Numbered from the stretch's first letter, positions 1 to 10,429 are shown. The stretch is 64,000 nt of DNA from Verticiella alkaliphila (GCF_018904615.1 NZ_JADCNH010000021.1:1-64000), one strand, 5' to 3'. Numbers and translations: made by a program. The notes: a model not told the origin generated them from the sequence alone.

Positions 1-318
1 CCGGTGACTGCACCGGTGACGCCGGCCGTGTCGCCTGCCGATACGGTGGCGCCGCCCGAGGCCGTGCCGCATGCCGACACGCACCCGGCCGAACCGGCGA
101 CGCGCCCGCAGGCGCCCGTTGCCGCGCCGGCGGATCTCCAGGCCGTGGTGAACGCCGCGGGCATGGAGTGGGTGCAGACGGACACGCAGCGTCTGGCCGC
201 CGTGCAGGCGGACATCGCCGGCGCGAACGTCGCTCCCCGGCTGGGTCGCGAGCGCAAGCCCGCCGCCGCCGTGAACACGGAGCCGATGGTGCAGGTGGAG
301 ACGCAGCGCGAGGGCTGA
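1..318 (+). CDS. rne: Ribonuclease E, C-terminal tail (5' part outside window)
   Basis: The reading frame is open from the first base of the window and stops at 316-318. Only the last ~105 residues are present: an Ala/Pro-rich low-complexity stretch, then a compact end with the motif AGMEWVQTDTQRL and a basic PRLGRERKP segment before a terminal VQVETQ. That pattern is the conserved C-terminus of RNase E/G-type endoribonuclease in Burkholderiales, where the enzyme leads mRNA decay and rRNA processing. The catalytic S1 and DNase I-like domains lie outside the window. The identification rests on the short tail only. A strong intrinsic terminator follows directly. Confidence 0.72.
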   Translation, partial: PVTAPVTPAVSPADTVAPPEAVPHADTHPAEPATRPQAPVAAPADLQAVVNAAGMEWVQTDTQRLAAVQADIAGANVAPRLGRERKPAAAVNTEPMVQVETQREG

Positions 319-353
319 TGCCCGAACGCAGGCCTGGGCGACCGGGCCGCGTC

Positions 354-390
354 AACGACAAACCCCCGCCTCGTGCGGGGGTTTGTCGTT
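354..390 (+). terminator. Rho-independent terminator after rne
   Basis: A perfect 16-bp inverted repeat: the arm AACGACAAACCCCCGC (354-369) pairs with 375-390 across a 5-nt loop. The 3' arm contains GTTTGTCGTT. It lies 36 bp after the rne stop and before the separate Bug gene. Confidence 0.85.
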
Positions 391-598
391 CTGGACGTCA
401 ATGCTGCGCACGTCATGCCGTCCCGACGTGTGCGGGGGCAGGCGGCGCCCAGTATGCAGTCAGCGGAACGAGCTTTGCCTGTCCGCAGTGCGAACGGCTC
501 ATTTCTCTCGGCCGGCTGCATGGCCGTCTGCGCGGGCTACCATCCTGCGCAGGCACACCTCGCCGTGTGCTGCACTCACAAAGCCTCCAGGAGACATC

Positions 599-1582
599 AT
601 GCGCCTGCTCTCGCGCTTCGCCCCCCACACCCTTTCGCTCGCCGTCGGCCTAGCGATCGCCCTGCCTGCCGCCGTCGCGCAGCCTGCCGATGCCTGGCCC
701 GACCATCAGATCCAGGTGATCGTGCCCTACACCCCGGCCGGCTCGACGGACGCGGTCACGCGCATCGTCATGCAGAAGCTCGCCGAGCGGCTGGGCCAGC
801 CCATCGTCGTGGAGAACCGCCCCGGGGCGAACAGCCTGGTCGGAACGGCCCAGGCAGCCCGCGCCAAGCCGGACGGCTACACGTTCGTCACCGTGCTCGC
901 CGCCTACACGGTCAATCCTCACCTCTACCCCTTGCAGTACAAGCAGGAAGATTTCACGCCCGTCTCGCACCTGGCGGATCTGCCGCTCTTTCTCTTCGTG
1001 AACCGCAATCTGCCAGTGAATTCGGTCAACGACCTGATCGAGTACGGCCGCAAGAACCCCGGCAAGCTCACCTACGCCTCCAGCGGCACGGGCTCGAGCG
1101 CGCACATGACCGGTGCCAACTTCGCCCTGGTCAACGGCCTGGAGATGACGCACATCCCCTACAAAGGCAGCGCGCCGATCCTCACGGATCTGCTGGGCGG
1201 CCAACTGTCGATGGTCTTCGATCCGGCCATCGTGCCCATGCCCTACGCCAAAAAGGGTGAGCTCAAAGTGCTGGGGCTCGCGTCGGCGGAGCGCTGGCAA
1301 GTGGCGCCCGAGGTGCCCACGCTCGTCGAACAGGGCGTGAAGGACTTCGTGATGAACTCCTGGGTCGGCTTGCTGGCGCCGGCAGGCACGCCGCAGCCCA
1401 TCGTCGATCGCATGTCGCGCGAACTGGCCGAGGTGGTGAAGGATCCGGATGTTCGGCAGCGCTTCGCCAATGCGGGCTTCGTGCCGCGCGGCAGCACCCC
1501 AGCCGAGTTCGGGGCCCTCATCGAGAAGGATCTCGCGCGCTACGGCGAGATCGTGAAGGCCACGGGCACGAAGGTCGAGTGA
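599..1582 (+). CDS. Bug-family tripartite tricarboxylate transporter receptor (periplasmic solute-binding protein)
   Basis: A 327-residue protein with a Sec signal peptide (MRLLSRF followed by a hydrophobic stretch ending near AVAQPA, residues 1-27). It carries the Bug-fold hallmarks: IVPYTPAGSTD after the first strand, VENRPGANSLVGT, HIPYKGSAPILTDLLGGQ in the middle and GLLAPAGTPQPIVDRMSREL near the end. Bug proteins bind carboxylates or related small anions in the periplasm. Most Burkholderiales carry many orphan copies without a TctAB permease beside them, as here. ATG at 599 is chosen because CAGGAGA lies 5 bp upstream and the signal peptide starts there, although the frame is open further upstream. 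The ligand cannot be predicted. The following gene is convergent. Confidence 0.9.
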   Translation: MRLLSRFAPHTLSLAVGLAIALPAAVAQPADAWPDHQIQVIVPYTPAGSTDAVTRIVMQKLAERLGQPIVVENRPGANSLVGTAQAARAKPDGYTFVTVLAAYTVNPHLYPLQYKQEDFTPVSHLADLPLFLFVNRNLPVNSVNDLIEYGRKNPGKLTYASSGTGSSAHMTGANFALVNGLEMTHIPYKGSAPILTDLLGGQLSMVFDPAIVPMPYAKKGELKVLGLASAERWQVAPEVPTLVEQGVKDFVMNSWVGLLAPAGTPQPIVDRMSRELAEVVKDPDVRQRFANAGFVPRGSTPAEFGALIEKDLARYGEIVKATGTKVE

Positions 1583-1598
1583 GTCGGTAGTCAGGACG

Positions 1599-1627
1599 GC
1601 GAGTGAGGCAGCACCGGCCTCGCTCGC
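1599..1627. terminator. Hairpin between convergent Bug and GST genes
   Basis: An 11-bp stem with one G-T pair (GCGAGTGAGGC at 1599-1609 with 1617-1627) lies in the short space between two converging stop codons. There is no T-run, so it is a candidate shared terminator only. Confidence 0.4.
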
Positions 1628-1635
1628 ACCGGCGC

Positions 1636-2295
1636 TCAGACCGCCTTGGGGGCTGCCGCCTTGATCTCGCGCTTGCGATCGTCCGCGACGCGCCGCGCGT
1701 GCGGGCGCTCGCCGATACGGGTCAGATAGTCGCGCACCGTATCGCCACCCAGCGCGGCCGCCACGAGATCCTCGCCGAAGACCTGCTGCGTGGCGCGCGC
1801 CACGAGCGGCAAATGCACCCAGGCCGCGCAATCGGCCTGCGTGAACGTATCACCGCCGATATAGGGATCGAAGCGCACCAGCGCCTTCAGCCGGTTCAGG
1901 TTGCGGGTGAGCAATGGCTTCACCTCGGCATTCACGAGCGGATCGGCCGGCGCACCGAAGTAGGCCTGCGGGTACAGACGTCGGGCGACCAACTCGATGT
2001 GCAGTTCCAGATACTGGATCAGCTCACGGCACTTGGCGCGCGCGAACGGATCGGCTGGCATCAGCGGGACGTCGGGAAAGGCATCCTCGAGATACTCGGC
2101 GATCGGGTGGGATTCGGACAGCGCGCCCGCGTCGGTGACGAGATACGGCACCTTGCCGAGCGGCGAGTGCTGCAGGACGTCGGCCTCCTGCGAGGGGCGT
2201 ACAAACACTTCCTCGAAGGGCACGCCTTTTTCCAGCAGCGCCAACTTGATCTTGTTGTAGTAGTTGCTGATGCAGAAACCGTAGAGCTTCAACAC
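1636..2295 (-). CDS. Glutathione S-transferase family protein
   Basis: A 219-residue cytosolic protein. The N-terminal thioredoxin-like half begins (V)LKLYGFCISNYYNKIKLALLEKG and includes the cis-proline loop GKVPYLV and the glutathione-contacting Glu-Ser pair in LSESHPI. The C-terminal half is all-helical with the TQADCAAWVHLPL segment typical of GST C-domains. The family conjugates glutathione to electrophiles or acts as an isomerase/peroxidase; the substrate is unknown. The start is GTG at 2295 because AGGAGA lies 6 bp upstream and family members start at this LKLYGF motif. An in-frame ATG at 2313 lacks a ribosome-binding site. It stands alone downstream of accD on the same strand. Confidence 0.85.
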   Translation of the reverse strand: MLKLYGFCISNYYNKIKLALLEKGVPFEEVFVRPSQEADVLQHSPLGKVPYLVTDAGALSESHPIAEYLEDAFPDVPLMPADPFARAKCRELIQYLELHIELVARRLYPQAYFGAPADPLVNAEVKPLLTRNLNRLKALVRFDPYIGGDTFTQADCAAWVHLPLVARATQQVFGEDLVAAALGGDTVRDYLTRIGERPHARRVADDRKREIKAAAPKAV

Positions 2296-2387
2296 GCGTG
2301 TCTCCTGAATCATCGTTGTCGTGCGGCGCGCAGATGGCGCCGCCTCTGGACGGATGCTAGCAGGCAATACGGGTTGAGGACACGCCC

Positions 2388-2410
2388 CGGAGCGCCGTGG
2401 CGGCGCTCCG
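2388..2410 (-). terminator. Hairpin downstream of accD
   Basis: A 9-bp GC-only stem (CGGAGCGCC at 2388-2396 with 2402-2410, 5-nt loop) starts 9 bp after the accD stop on the minus strand. There is no U-tract, so it may only stabilise the 3' end or act as a weak terminator before the GST gene. Confidence 0.4.
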
Positions 2411-2418
2411 AAGGCGTA

Positions 2419-3294
2419 TCAGGAGACGACGGCTTCGGCGGGCAGGCGCGTGAGCAGCGCCAGCAGCTGGGCGATCTCGTCGCGCATGCGCCGACGATCG
2501 ACGATCATGTCCACGGCGCCCTTCTGCAGCAGGAACTCCGCGCGCTGGAAGCCTTCCGGGAGCTTCTCGCGCACGGTCTGCTCGATCACGCGCGGGCCGG
2601 CAAAACCCACCAGTGCCTTGGGCTCGGCGATCACCACATCACCCACGAACGCAAAGCTGGCGGACACGCCACCCATGGTCGGATCGGTAAGCACGCTGAT
2701 GAACGGCAGCTGGTGCTTGGCGAGCTGAGCGAGCATGGCGTTGGTCTTGGCCATCTGCATGAGCGAGAGCAGGCTTTCCTGCATGCGCGCACCGCCCGAG
2801 GCGGCAAAGCAGATGAAAGGCGTGCGCTGATCGATGGCCGCCTGCACGCCCCGCGCAAAGCGCTCACCCACCACCGAGCCCATCGAGCCGCCCATGAACT
2901 GGAATTCGAAGGCAGCGGCCACGAGCGACATGCCGCGCACCGACCCGCTCATCACCACGAGCGCTTCGGACTCGCCTGTCTGGGCCGCGGCTTCCTTCAG
3001 ACGGTCCGGATACTTCTTGGTGTCCTTGAACTTCAGCGTGTCGACCGGCGTGATCTCACCGCCAATTTCGACGCGGCCTTCGCGGTCGAGCAAGGAATCC
3101 AGCCGATCACGTGCGTTGATGCGCAGATGGTGATCGCACTTGGGGCACACCTGCAGATTCTTGCGCAGGTCGTCCTGGTACAACACGGATTCGCACGACG
3201 GGCATTTCGTCCAGAGGCCCTCGGGAACCCGGCGCTGGGTCTGGGTTTCCGACGTCTTGATGCGTGGCGGAAGCAGTTTTTCGAGCCAGCTCAC
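2419..3294 (-). CDS. accD: Acetyl-CoA carboxylase carboxyltransferase subunit beta
   Basis: A 291-residue protein, the usual AccD length. With AccA it transfers the carboxyl group from biotin to acetyl-CoA, making malonyl-CoA for fatty acid synthesis in the cytoplasm. The N-terminal four-cysteine zinc ribbon is complete (Cys31, Cys34, Cys50, Cys53). The crotonase-fold carboxyltransferase core follows, with [18 protein letters not shown] and the GGVSASFA oxyanion segment. It sits directly downstream of trpF-trpB-trpA, a linkage that is common in proteobacteria. In many relatives folC follows accD; here a GST follows instead. Confidence 0.97.
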   Translation of the reverse strand: MSWLEKLLPPRIKTSETQTQRRVPEGLWTKCPSCESVLYQDDLRKNLQVCPKCDHHLRINARDRLDSLLDREGRVEIGGEITPVDTLKFKDTKKYPDRLKEAAAQTGESEALVVMSGSVRGMSLVAAAFEFQFMGGSMGSVVGERFARGVQAAIDQRTPFICFAASGGARMQESLLSLMQMAKTNAMLAQLAKHQLPFISVLTDPTMGGVSASFAFVGDVVIAEPKALVGFAGPRVIEQTVREKLPEGFQRAEFLLQKGAVDMIVDRRRMRDEIAQLLALLTRLPAEAVVS

Positions 3295-3329
3295 GATGTA
3301 GAGATCCTTTCCGATACGTAGAGGCGAAG

Positions 3330-3363
3330 CCCAGCGGCGCCGCGCAATGGGGCGCCGGCTGGG
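3330..3363 (-). other. Strong hairpin in the trpA-accD gap
   Basis: In the 105-bp gap between trpA and accD, CCCAGCGGCGCC (3330-3341) pairs with 3351-3363, with one bulged base and a 9-nt loop. It lies in what would be the accD leader and has no U-run. It could be a processing site or an attenuator; only the pairing is seen. Confidence 0.45.
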
Positions 3364-3399
3364 GGGTGCATCATAGTCGCTTCAGGCAGCGACGTCGAT

Positions 3400-4248
3400 T
3401 CACGCCGTTGTGGTAGAGGCAGCGTCCAACGCCTGGCGAATGGTGCGCAGCCAGTCTTCGGCGGCGCGTGCACTGGCCTTGGCCCGGTCAGACTCCCCTG
3501 CGGCCGCCGCGGCCTGAGCAATGGTGTCGACCAGACGTGAGCCGATCACGACGGCATCCGCATGCTCGGCCAGCGCCACGGCGCTCGCCGCGTCGCGGAT
3601 GCCGAAACCCACACCCACCGGCAGCTGCACGTGCTGACGAATGCGCGCAATGTTGCGAGCGACGTCGGCCGCATCCAGGTGGCCGGCACCCGTCACGCCC
3701 TTGAGCGAGACATAGTACACATAGCCGCGTGCCACCTCGGCCACGGCCACGATGCGCGCATCGGTGGACGTGGGTGCAAGCAGGAAGATCGGATCGATGC
3801 CCGCCTCGCCCAGGAGACGGGCGAAGTCGGCGACTTCCTCGGGCGGGTAATCCACCGTCAGCACGCCATCGACGCCGGCCTCGCCCGCCGCGCGCGCAAA
3901 GGCCTCGGCGCCCATGCGCTCGATCGGGTTGGCATAGCCCATCAACACCACGGGCGTGCGGGTATCCGTGCGGCGGAACTCGGCGACCATGCCGAGCACG
4001 TCGCGCAGCGACGTGCCGCCCGCCAGGGCGCGCTCGGCCGCGGCCTGGATTACCGGGCCATCGGCCATCGGATCGGAGAACGGCACGCCAAGCTCGATGA
4101 CGTCGGCACCGGCAGCGACCAGCGCATGCATGACGGGCACGGTGGCGTCTGGACCGGGGTCACCGGCCATCACGTAAGGAATCAGGGCGGTGCGCGTGGC
4201 CTTGTCGGCGAAGGCAGCCGCGAGACGGGCAGAAGCGTTCACAGTCAT
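3400..4248 (-). CDS. trpA: Tryptophan synthase alpha subunit
   Basis: A 282-residue TIM-barrel enzyme that cleaves indole-3-glycerol phosphate and channels indole to TrpB in the cytoplasmic alpha2beta2 complex. The catalytic glutamate and aspartate are present as Glu52 ([10 protein letters not shown]) and Asp63 (MADGP). The phosphate-binding GFGI and GSRLVD loops are near the end. ATG 4248 is chosen because AGGAG lies 7 bp upstream; the frame extends 5 codons further without one. It starts 11 bp after the trpB stop, so the two are co-translated in the usual trpB-trpA order. Confidence 0.97.
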   Translation of the reverse strand: MTVNASARLAAAFADKATRTALIPYVMAGDPGPDATVPVMHALVAAGADVIELGVPFSDPMADGPVIQAAAERALAGGTSLRDVLGMVAEFRRTDTRTPVVLMGYANPIERMGAEAFARAAGEAGVDGVLTVDYPPEEVADFARLLGEAGIDPIFLLAPTSTDARIVAVAEVARGYVYYVSLKGVTGAGHLDAADVARNIARIRQHVQLPVGVGFGIRDAASAVALAEHADAVVIGSRLVDTIAQAAAAAGESDRAKASARAAEDWLRTIRQALDAASTTTA

Positions 4249-4259
4249 GGCGGCGCTCC

Positions 4260-5455
<1,196 letters not shown>

Positions 5456-5459
<4 letters not shown>

Positions 5460-6121
5460 GTGTCTTTGCGCGCGGCGTCGAAGCGCCGCACTTCCTCGGC
5501 AAACTGTCGCATCTTCCCGGCGCATTTGACGCCGGGCTCGAGTTCAACGCCGCTGCTCACATCCACGGCGTAGGGGCGAACGTCAGCCAGGGCTTGGGAA
5601 ACCCTTTCGGCATGCAACCCACCAGACAAAACGAGCGGACGCGCGCTTTCGCTGCGGGCGACGTTGGCAAGCGAGGACCAATCGAAGCTCCTGCCACTGC
5701 CACCGTAACCGGGAGAATAGCTGTCGAACAGCCAACCGGCGGCGGCCTCGTGGACCAGACACGATTCTAGCAAAGCCGCAGGCGTGTCCAACCCTGGCGC
5801 GCCCACGCGAAACGCCCGCAGGTACGGCAGGCCGTGAACGGTGCACTGATCCGGCGTTTCGTCCCCGTGGAACTGCAGCATGTCCGGGCGGACGGCATCA
5901 ATGATGGCCTGGAGCTCGGCAGGGCTCGCGTTCACCGTGAGCGCCACCACGCTCACGAAGGGCGGCACGCGCGCGCGCAGGCGCGCTGCAGTCTCCAGGG
6001 TCAGGCAGCGCTTGCTGGGCGGGTAGAAGACGAGGCCCACGGCATCGGCGCCCAGTGCCACGGCGGCGTCGACGTCCGCCTCGCGGGTGAAGCCGCAGAA
6101 TTTGATTCGGGTGCGGGACAT
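5456..6121 (-). CDS. trpF: Phosphoribosylanthranilate isomerase
   Basis: A 221-residue single-domain (beta/alpha)8 enzyme that performs the Amadori rearrangement of phosphoribosylanthranilate in tryptophan synthesis. The catalytic Cys9 (KFCGFT) and Asp133 (LFDS) are visible, as are the phosphate-binding segments LSGGL and DVSSGVE. ATG 6121 is chosen because [10 protein letters not shown] is the family start. Upstream in-frame codons add an atypical Ala-rich leader. It begins 91 bp after the truA stop and overlaps trpB by 4 bp. Confidence 0.95.
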
Positions 6122-6212
6122 AGGCAGGGACGGGGCATGCGCCCGGGCTATGGCGCAAGGCAAGGGTGCCCGGCGCGACGGCCGGCCGAGGCATGCGCCG
6201 CGGCAGGAAAAG

Positions 6213-7001
6213 CTAAAGATTGTCGCGGATTTCCGCCGTGGCGTCCAAATCCGGCAGGTCGAAGCCCGGATACTCGACCGCGGTGAGATAGAGCCCGCCC
6301 GGTGCGAAGGTCGGGGCAGCGACGGCCCGGTTGCGGGCGGCGAGCACCTCGGCCATCCACTCGGGCGGGTGCCGCCCCTGCCCCACGTAGACGAGACACC
6401 CCAGGATGTTGCGCACCATGTGGTGCAGGAAGGCGTTGGCGCGCAGGGTCACGGTGATGAAGCGGCCGCGCTGGGCGATCTCGAGTGCGTGCATCGTGCG
6501 CACGGGCGATGCCGCCTGGCACTGCGACGAGCGAAAACTCGTGAAGTCGTGCTCGCCGAGCAGGCTGGCGCCGGCGGCCTGCATGGCCCCCAGATCCAAC
6601 GGCCGAAAGCTCCAGCCGGCACGCTGCACCCAATGCGGCGAGCGCACCGGATCGACCCGCAGCACATAGACGTAGCTGCGCGCCGTCGCGCTGAACCGGG
6701 CGTGGAAATCGTCGGGTACGGGCCTGGCCCAACGCACCGCGATCGACGGGGGCAGGTGCGCGTTGAGACCGCGCACCCAGGCGTGATCGGGCCGCACCAC
6801 GGGCGAATCCAGATGGACCACCTGCATGGCGGCGTGCACGCCGGTGTCCGTGCGACCCGCGCACACCGTGGGCACGGGTGAGCCCACGAAAGCGGCCAGC
6901 GCCGCCTCCAGCGTGTCCTGCACAGTCCTTCCACCCGGCTGCGTCTGCCAGCCCAGCCAGGGTGCGCCGTCGTAGGCCACCCCCAATGCCATGCGCGTCA
7001 T
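6213..7001 (-). CDS. truA: tRNA pseudouridine(38-40) synthase TruA
   Basis: A 262-residue protein. TruA isomerises uridines 38-40 in the anticodon arm of many tRNAs. The catalytic aspartate is Asp52 in [10 protein letters not shown]. The second conserved stretch, [17 protein letters not shown], is also intact. The linkage truA-trpF-trpB-trpA-accD is characteristic of proteobacteria, where fimV normally lies just upstream of truA. Here only a damaged fimV piece is found there. The start could be the first ATG or the fourth codon (MALGVAYDG). Confidence 0.96.
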   Translation of the reverse strand: MTRMALGVAYDGAPWLGWQTQPGGRTVQDTLEAALAAFVGSPVPTVCAGRTDTGVHAAMQVVHLDSPVVRPDHAWVRGLNAHLPPSIAVRWARPVPDDFHARFSATARSYVYVLRVDPVRSPHWVQRAGWSFRPLDLGAMQAAGASLLGEHDFTSFRSSQCQAASPVRTMHALEIAQRGRFITVTLRANAFLHHMVRNILGCLVYVGQGRHPPEWMAEVLAARNRAVAAPTFAPGGLYLTAVEYPGFDLPDLDATAEIRDNL

Positions 7002-7040
7002 GCGATATGCCCTCGGACGGCGGCGAGGGTCATCGTCCCA

Positions 7041-8335
7041 TTACGGTGCATTCGGCGGCTTCGGTCGGGACTTCGCGGGTTCATCGCTGGGCGGGGAGTT
7101 CAGGTCGAGGTCGAAATCCACCGGCAGCGGTCGCTCGACGGGCTCGGCTTCGTGCGGTGGACGCCGACGTCGGAAGACAAAGGCGAGCACGGCCACCACG
7201 AAAGCCAGCGAGAGCACGACGACCGGCCAGAAGTAGCGGTCGAGCCAGTGCGGCTCGGCCGGCGCCGTCACGGTGCCTGCAGGCGCGCCAGCCTGCGGCG
7301 TGGGGCTTGCCGCACCGGGTGCCGAGGGACCGGTGCCGGTGGCCGCCTGGAGACGGGTGTCTCCCGTGCCCGGGCTTGCGGCCCCATTGCCACCGGCAGC
7401 ACCGGCCGGCGTCGAGGGCGCGTTGCCATTCGGGGCGCTGGTCGCGTTGCCCAAGGCCGATGTCGCGGCGTTACCGCCTGGCGAACCCCCGGCGTTGCCG
7501 GACGCGGCACCAGCGGCTGCGCCGCCGGCGGCGTTGGTGGCCGTGGCGCTGCTCGCGGTAGGTCCCGTTGCAACGTCAGCAGCGCCCGCGGCGCTTGCCA
7601 CCCGACGTGGTCGGCCCCGCGGCGTTTCCGGCCCCGACGTTGGTCGCGCTCGATCCGGTCGACGCCGCGCCCGAGGCACCACCGCCTGCGGCCGCGCTGC
7701 GATCTCCCGTTGCGCCATTCGCGCCCGCAGGTGCTGAGGTGCCGGCCTGAGGCTCCCCCGCAGATCCATTGGACGCCGTGGCTCCCGCGGTACCCGTTGC
7801 CCGCCCCGCCTGACCGGGTTCGGTCGAGCCCGCGGTGGCAGCCCCGTTGCTCGTGGCGCCTGCGGCACCCGCCTGGGCTGCGGCGCCCGTGGACCCAGTC
7901 GCGCCCGGCGCACTCGAAACACCAGTATTGCCCACAGCACCCGAGACATCTGCCCCTGTGCCGCCTGCCGCGCTCGCGGCGCCCGCACCACCGGCGGCGG
8001 TGCCCTGCCCCGCCGAGCCAGCGACTGTTGCATCGCCCGCTGCGGTCGCCGCCCCTGCGGCACCACCGGCTCCGGGTGCCTGTGCCGCCTCGGTTGCGGA
8101 TGTCCCCGAGCCAGCGCCCGTCTGTCCACCCGGGGTCACCGCACCCTGGGCCGTCGCGCCGCCAGCAGCGGCGGCGCTGGCCGAGGCCGTGCCGCTTTGT
8201 CCTTGCAAACGGGCGAGGGTCTCGTTCTGACGCTCCAGCAGACGGCGCATGTCCGCCAACGTGGATTCGAGCTCGCCCACGCGCGATTGCGCATCGGTGA
8301 GCGCCCGCTGCGTCGCTGCGCGCTCGTCCCCGACT
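7041..8335 (-). pseudogene. fimV: FimV-like peptidoglycan-associated protein, 5'-truncated and frameshifted remnant
   Basis: Reading leftward from about 8335, one frame gives a coiled-coil segment (VGDERAATQRALTDAQSR then VGELESTLADMRRLL) and a very long Ala/Gly/Thr-rich stretch, stopping at 7576. A second frame, open from 8129 to 7041, continues the Ala/Gly linker. It then gives one membrane helix (WPVVVLSLAFVVAVLAFVF), an RRRR stop-transfer and a short acidic tail FDLDLNSP. Coiled coil, linker, single helix and tail is the FimV/HubP layout, and fimV normally precedes truA. Two defects are visible: a +1 frame change around 7605-7625, and loss of the whole N-terminal part including LysM, replaced at ~8330 by a DUF4214 gene. 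Without a start, the piece is probably not expressed as FimV. The name rests on architecture plus gene order. Confidence 0.7.
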
Positions 8336-10049
8336 TCAGGATGTTGTACTCGCCAGCCGAGACCAAGGCCGCTTCCGTTTCGATGACGAGGGTGTCGAAA
8401 CCTTCGCCGCCGTTAACACGGTCGCCAGCAAGCAGGGTGCGTTCAAAGGCGATCGTGTCGTCGCCAGCGCCCGAATTGATGGTGACTGCCTTCGTCTCTT
8501 CGTCAACGGTGATCGTGTCGTCGCCAGCACCGGTGGAAATGGTCTTGATCGAGCCTTCGGCGGTCACGGTGATGTCACCCGTGCTGGTCGAGGCGTCGAT
8601 GGTCTTGACTTTGGTGGTGGCGGTGGAATCAGCCAAGTCACGCACGCGCAGGCCGGTCGCGATCTCGGTCGAAAGGTTGAACGTTTCCACGTCCGTGCCA
8701 ATCGAGAGAATAATTTCGTTGGCTTCTTCGCCTTCCTCGACTTGGGCCAGTTCGCCGGTGATGAAGACGTTGCCCAGCACCTTGCCTGCGGCCACCACCA
8801 TGACTTGGCCGTCAACGTTGTTGAAGTCCAGAGCAACGTTGTCCAGAGCCTTGCCACCGAACTCAGCGGTCACGCCCTCTTCGACGTTGTCGAACGAAGC
8901 TTCAACACCTACGAACGTGTCGCCTTCGATCTGAATAGCGGCAGCGCCTTCGATGTTGCTGAACTCGGCGACAGCGGTCGTGGCCTTGGCAGCAGTGATC
9001 GTCACTACGACGTCGTCATCGGCGCCGTCGACCTTCACGCCCACGGTCGTGGCAGCAGCAGCGGCGGCAACCGTGACTTCAGCCTCGCCCACGAGGTTCT
9101 TGAAGCCAGCCACCGTGGTCTCGGCCAGAGCCGTCACGTTGACGGCTTTGCCATGTTGCCACAGTTCTTCCACGCCGACGAACTTCGAGGCGTCGAGCGA
9201 AGAGCCGCCGGTGGTGAACGCACCGCTGTTGGCGTTGTACAGGTTGATGACTTCGATGTTCTTGATCGAAACGTTGGCGGGCAGTTGGTTGTTTGCTGTG
9301 GCACCCGTGTAGATGTTCACCGTGTCACGGCCAGCACCACCGTCGATGGAGTCGAATGCACCCAGCGTCGGCTTCTTGTCGCCCGTTGCCGGATCGATCG
9401 GCAGTGCATTGAACACGTCGTTGCCGGCGGTGCCGACCAGCTTGTCCACGCCCGGGGTCAGGAAGAAGGTCTGGCCGCCATTCGTGGCATCAGACAGCTT
9501 TTCCTTGGCGGCGTCGATCGAGGCCGGATCTTCGTTCACGCCGTCCAGGACTTGGGCAGCATTGAATTCGAGCGTCGGCAGGATTTGCGGGTTGGAGTTT
9601 TCGAACTTGGCGAATTCCAGAGCGACCGTGGTGCGGTTTGCCAGGTAAGCGCCATCGCGCTCGTCAGCCGCAGCGGAGGCGATCACGATACCAACCAGCT
9701 CAGCGCGGTCGATGGACCCGTTGCCCAGCTGAGCGATCCAGTAAGCACGGCCACCTTCATCAGCGGCGCGACCCAGCACGTTCTGGTAGATCCAGTCGAC
9801 GTATTCTGCGTCCGTCACCGACTCACCGGAGGGGATCTCGCCCACGTTGCCAGCATCCAGGTAGATCTGGGCCGACAGCGCCTTGAATGCATTTTCTTCA
9901 GCGGCGGGGTTGTCACCTTGAGCAGCAGCCAGCTGCTTGTACAGCGTGACGTAGAAGTTCATCGCCTGATATTCAGGGGCGCGGCCGAGGTAGGACAGGA
10001 ACAGCACTGCAACGTCTTCGCGAGCGTCGACAGTATCGATGATAGCCAT
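8136..10049 (-). pseudogene. DUF4214/RTX-like surface protein, paralogue 1, truncated and fused out of frame to fimV
   Basis: ATG 10049 (CTACGGAG upstream, as in paralogue 2) opens a frame of 637 codons. The first ~572 residues match paralogue 2 in layout: two DUF4214-like units (AREDVAVLFLSYLGRAPEY, then YVDWIYQNVLGRAADEGGR), the segment TPGVDKLVGTAGNDVFNA, GGAGRDT, long beta-repeat sequence rich in Val/Thr/Ala/Glu, and RTX-like GAGDDTI and GGEGFDT motifs. Just after EYNILK (about 8334) the match ends. The last ~65 codons are an Arg/Pro/Ser-rich translation of fimV DNA in the wrong frame. The C-terminal domain that paralogues 2 and 3 share is therefore missing, so secretion and assembly are probably lost. 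There is no Sec signal peptide. The promoter and leader are intact. Confidence 0.8.
9310..10049 (-). repeat. Long near-identical direct repeat, copy A (5' part of paralogue 1)
   Basis: The first ~245 codons of paralogues 1 and 2 are very similar at DNA level, with exact runs of more than 30 bases (for example 9593-9630 against 12721-12758). Copy B is 12433-13177. Paralogue 3 is similar in protein but more diverged in DNA. Such direct repeats about 3.1 kb apart can recombine or mislead assembly. Confidence 0.75.
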
Positions 10050-10072
10050 TTGGGCAAAACTCCGTAGGGTCT

Positions 10073-10089
10073 TCTCGTGACACACGAGA
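10073..10089 (-). promoter_or_regulatory. 5'-leader hairpin, paralogue 1
   Basis: On the minus strand TCTCGTG-TGT-CACGAGA forms a perfect 7-bp stem with a 3-nt loop. It lies between the inferred transcription start and the GGAG ribosome-binding site. Paralogue 2 has a stem of the same size and place with different base pairs. Confidence 0.6.
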
Positions 10090-10119
10090 TCAGTATTCAC
10101 GCGCACAAAGCGCTACGAA

Positions 10120-10162
10120 ATACTACTGAAGATTCTGAGAGATTGCAGTGACGGCGGTCACA
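10120..10162 (-). promoter_or_regulatory. CRP-type class II promoter of paralogue 1
   Basis: On the minus strand, TGTGACCGCCGTCACT (10162-10147; 9 of 10 matches to TGTGA-N6-TCACA) is followed after 21 bp by TAGTAT (10125-10120). This puts the dyad centre about 41 bp upstream of the expected start site, the class II CRP activator position. No good -35 box is visible, as expected for activator dependence. Confidence 0.65.
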
Positions 10163-10340
10163 TTTTCCTAGATTCATCCACGCTAATACGGCATACAGCC
10201 ATCGTCTACTGGTACCAAAGCTGCGTACCCATGATCACGATGATGATCACCGAGTTAGCGTTACTTTTGTAATATTCATGAGAATTTGTATTTTCCGATT
10301 GCTGCGCTAGCTGAAGAGAAAGCCATTCCTGAAATGAAGA

Positions 10341-10369
10341 AAGCCCCGAGACTAAAAGCCTCGGGGCTT
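10341..10369 (-). terminator. Rho-independent terminator of paralogue 2
   Basis: AAGCCCCGAG (10341-10350) pairs perfectly with 10360-10369 across a 9-nt loop, 60 bp past the paralogue-2 stop. On the minus strand the stem is followed by the T-rich CTTTCTTCATTTC. Confidence 0.85.
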
Positions 10370-10429
10370 ATCTACCGAACGCTACAGCGATTTCAAACCA
10401 CGCCGTAGCATCATCGACGTCGGTACAAC

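Larger units (their letters stand above)
10050..10429. other. 380-bp intergenic region between paralogues 1 and 2
   Basis: Visibly more AT-rich than the surrounding genes. From the paralogue-1 side it holds the leader with a hairpin (10073-10089), the -10 box and CRP-like dyad (10120-10162), about 180 bp in which I see no gene or clear signal, and the paralogue-2 terminator (10341-10369). No open frame of convincing length is present. Confidence 0.7.

Noticed and set aside
8742-10067. Long plus-strand open frame opposite paralogue 1 (similar ones at 11303-12700 and 13511-15040)
   Set aside because: Shadow frames of the DUF4214 genes. They lack start signals, are rich in residues expected from antisense reading of GC-rich codons, and match no family.
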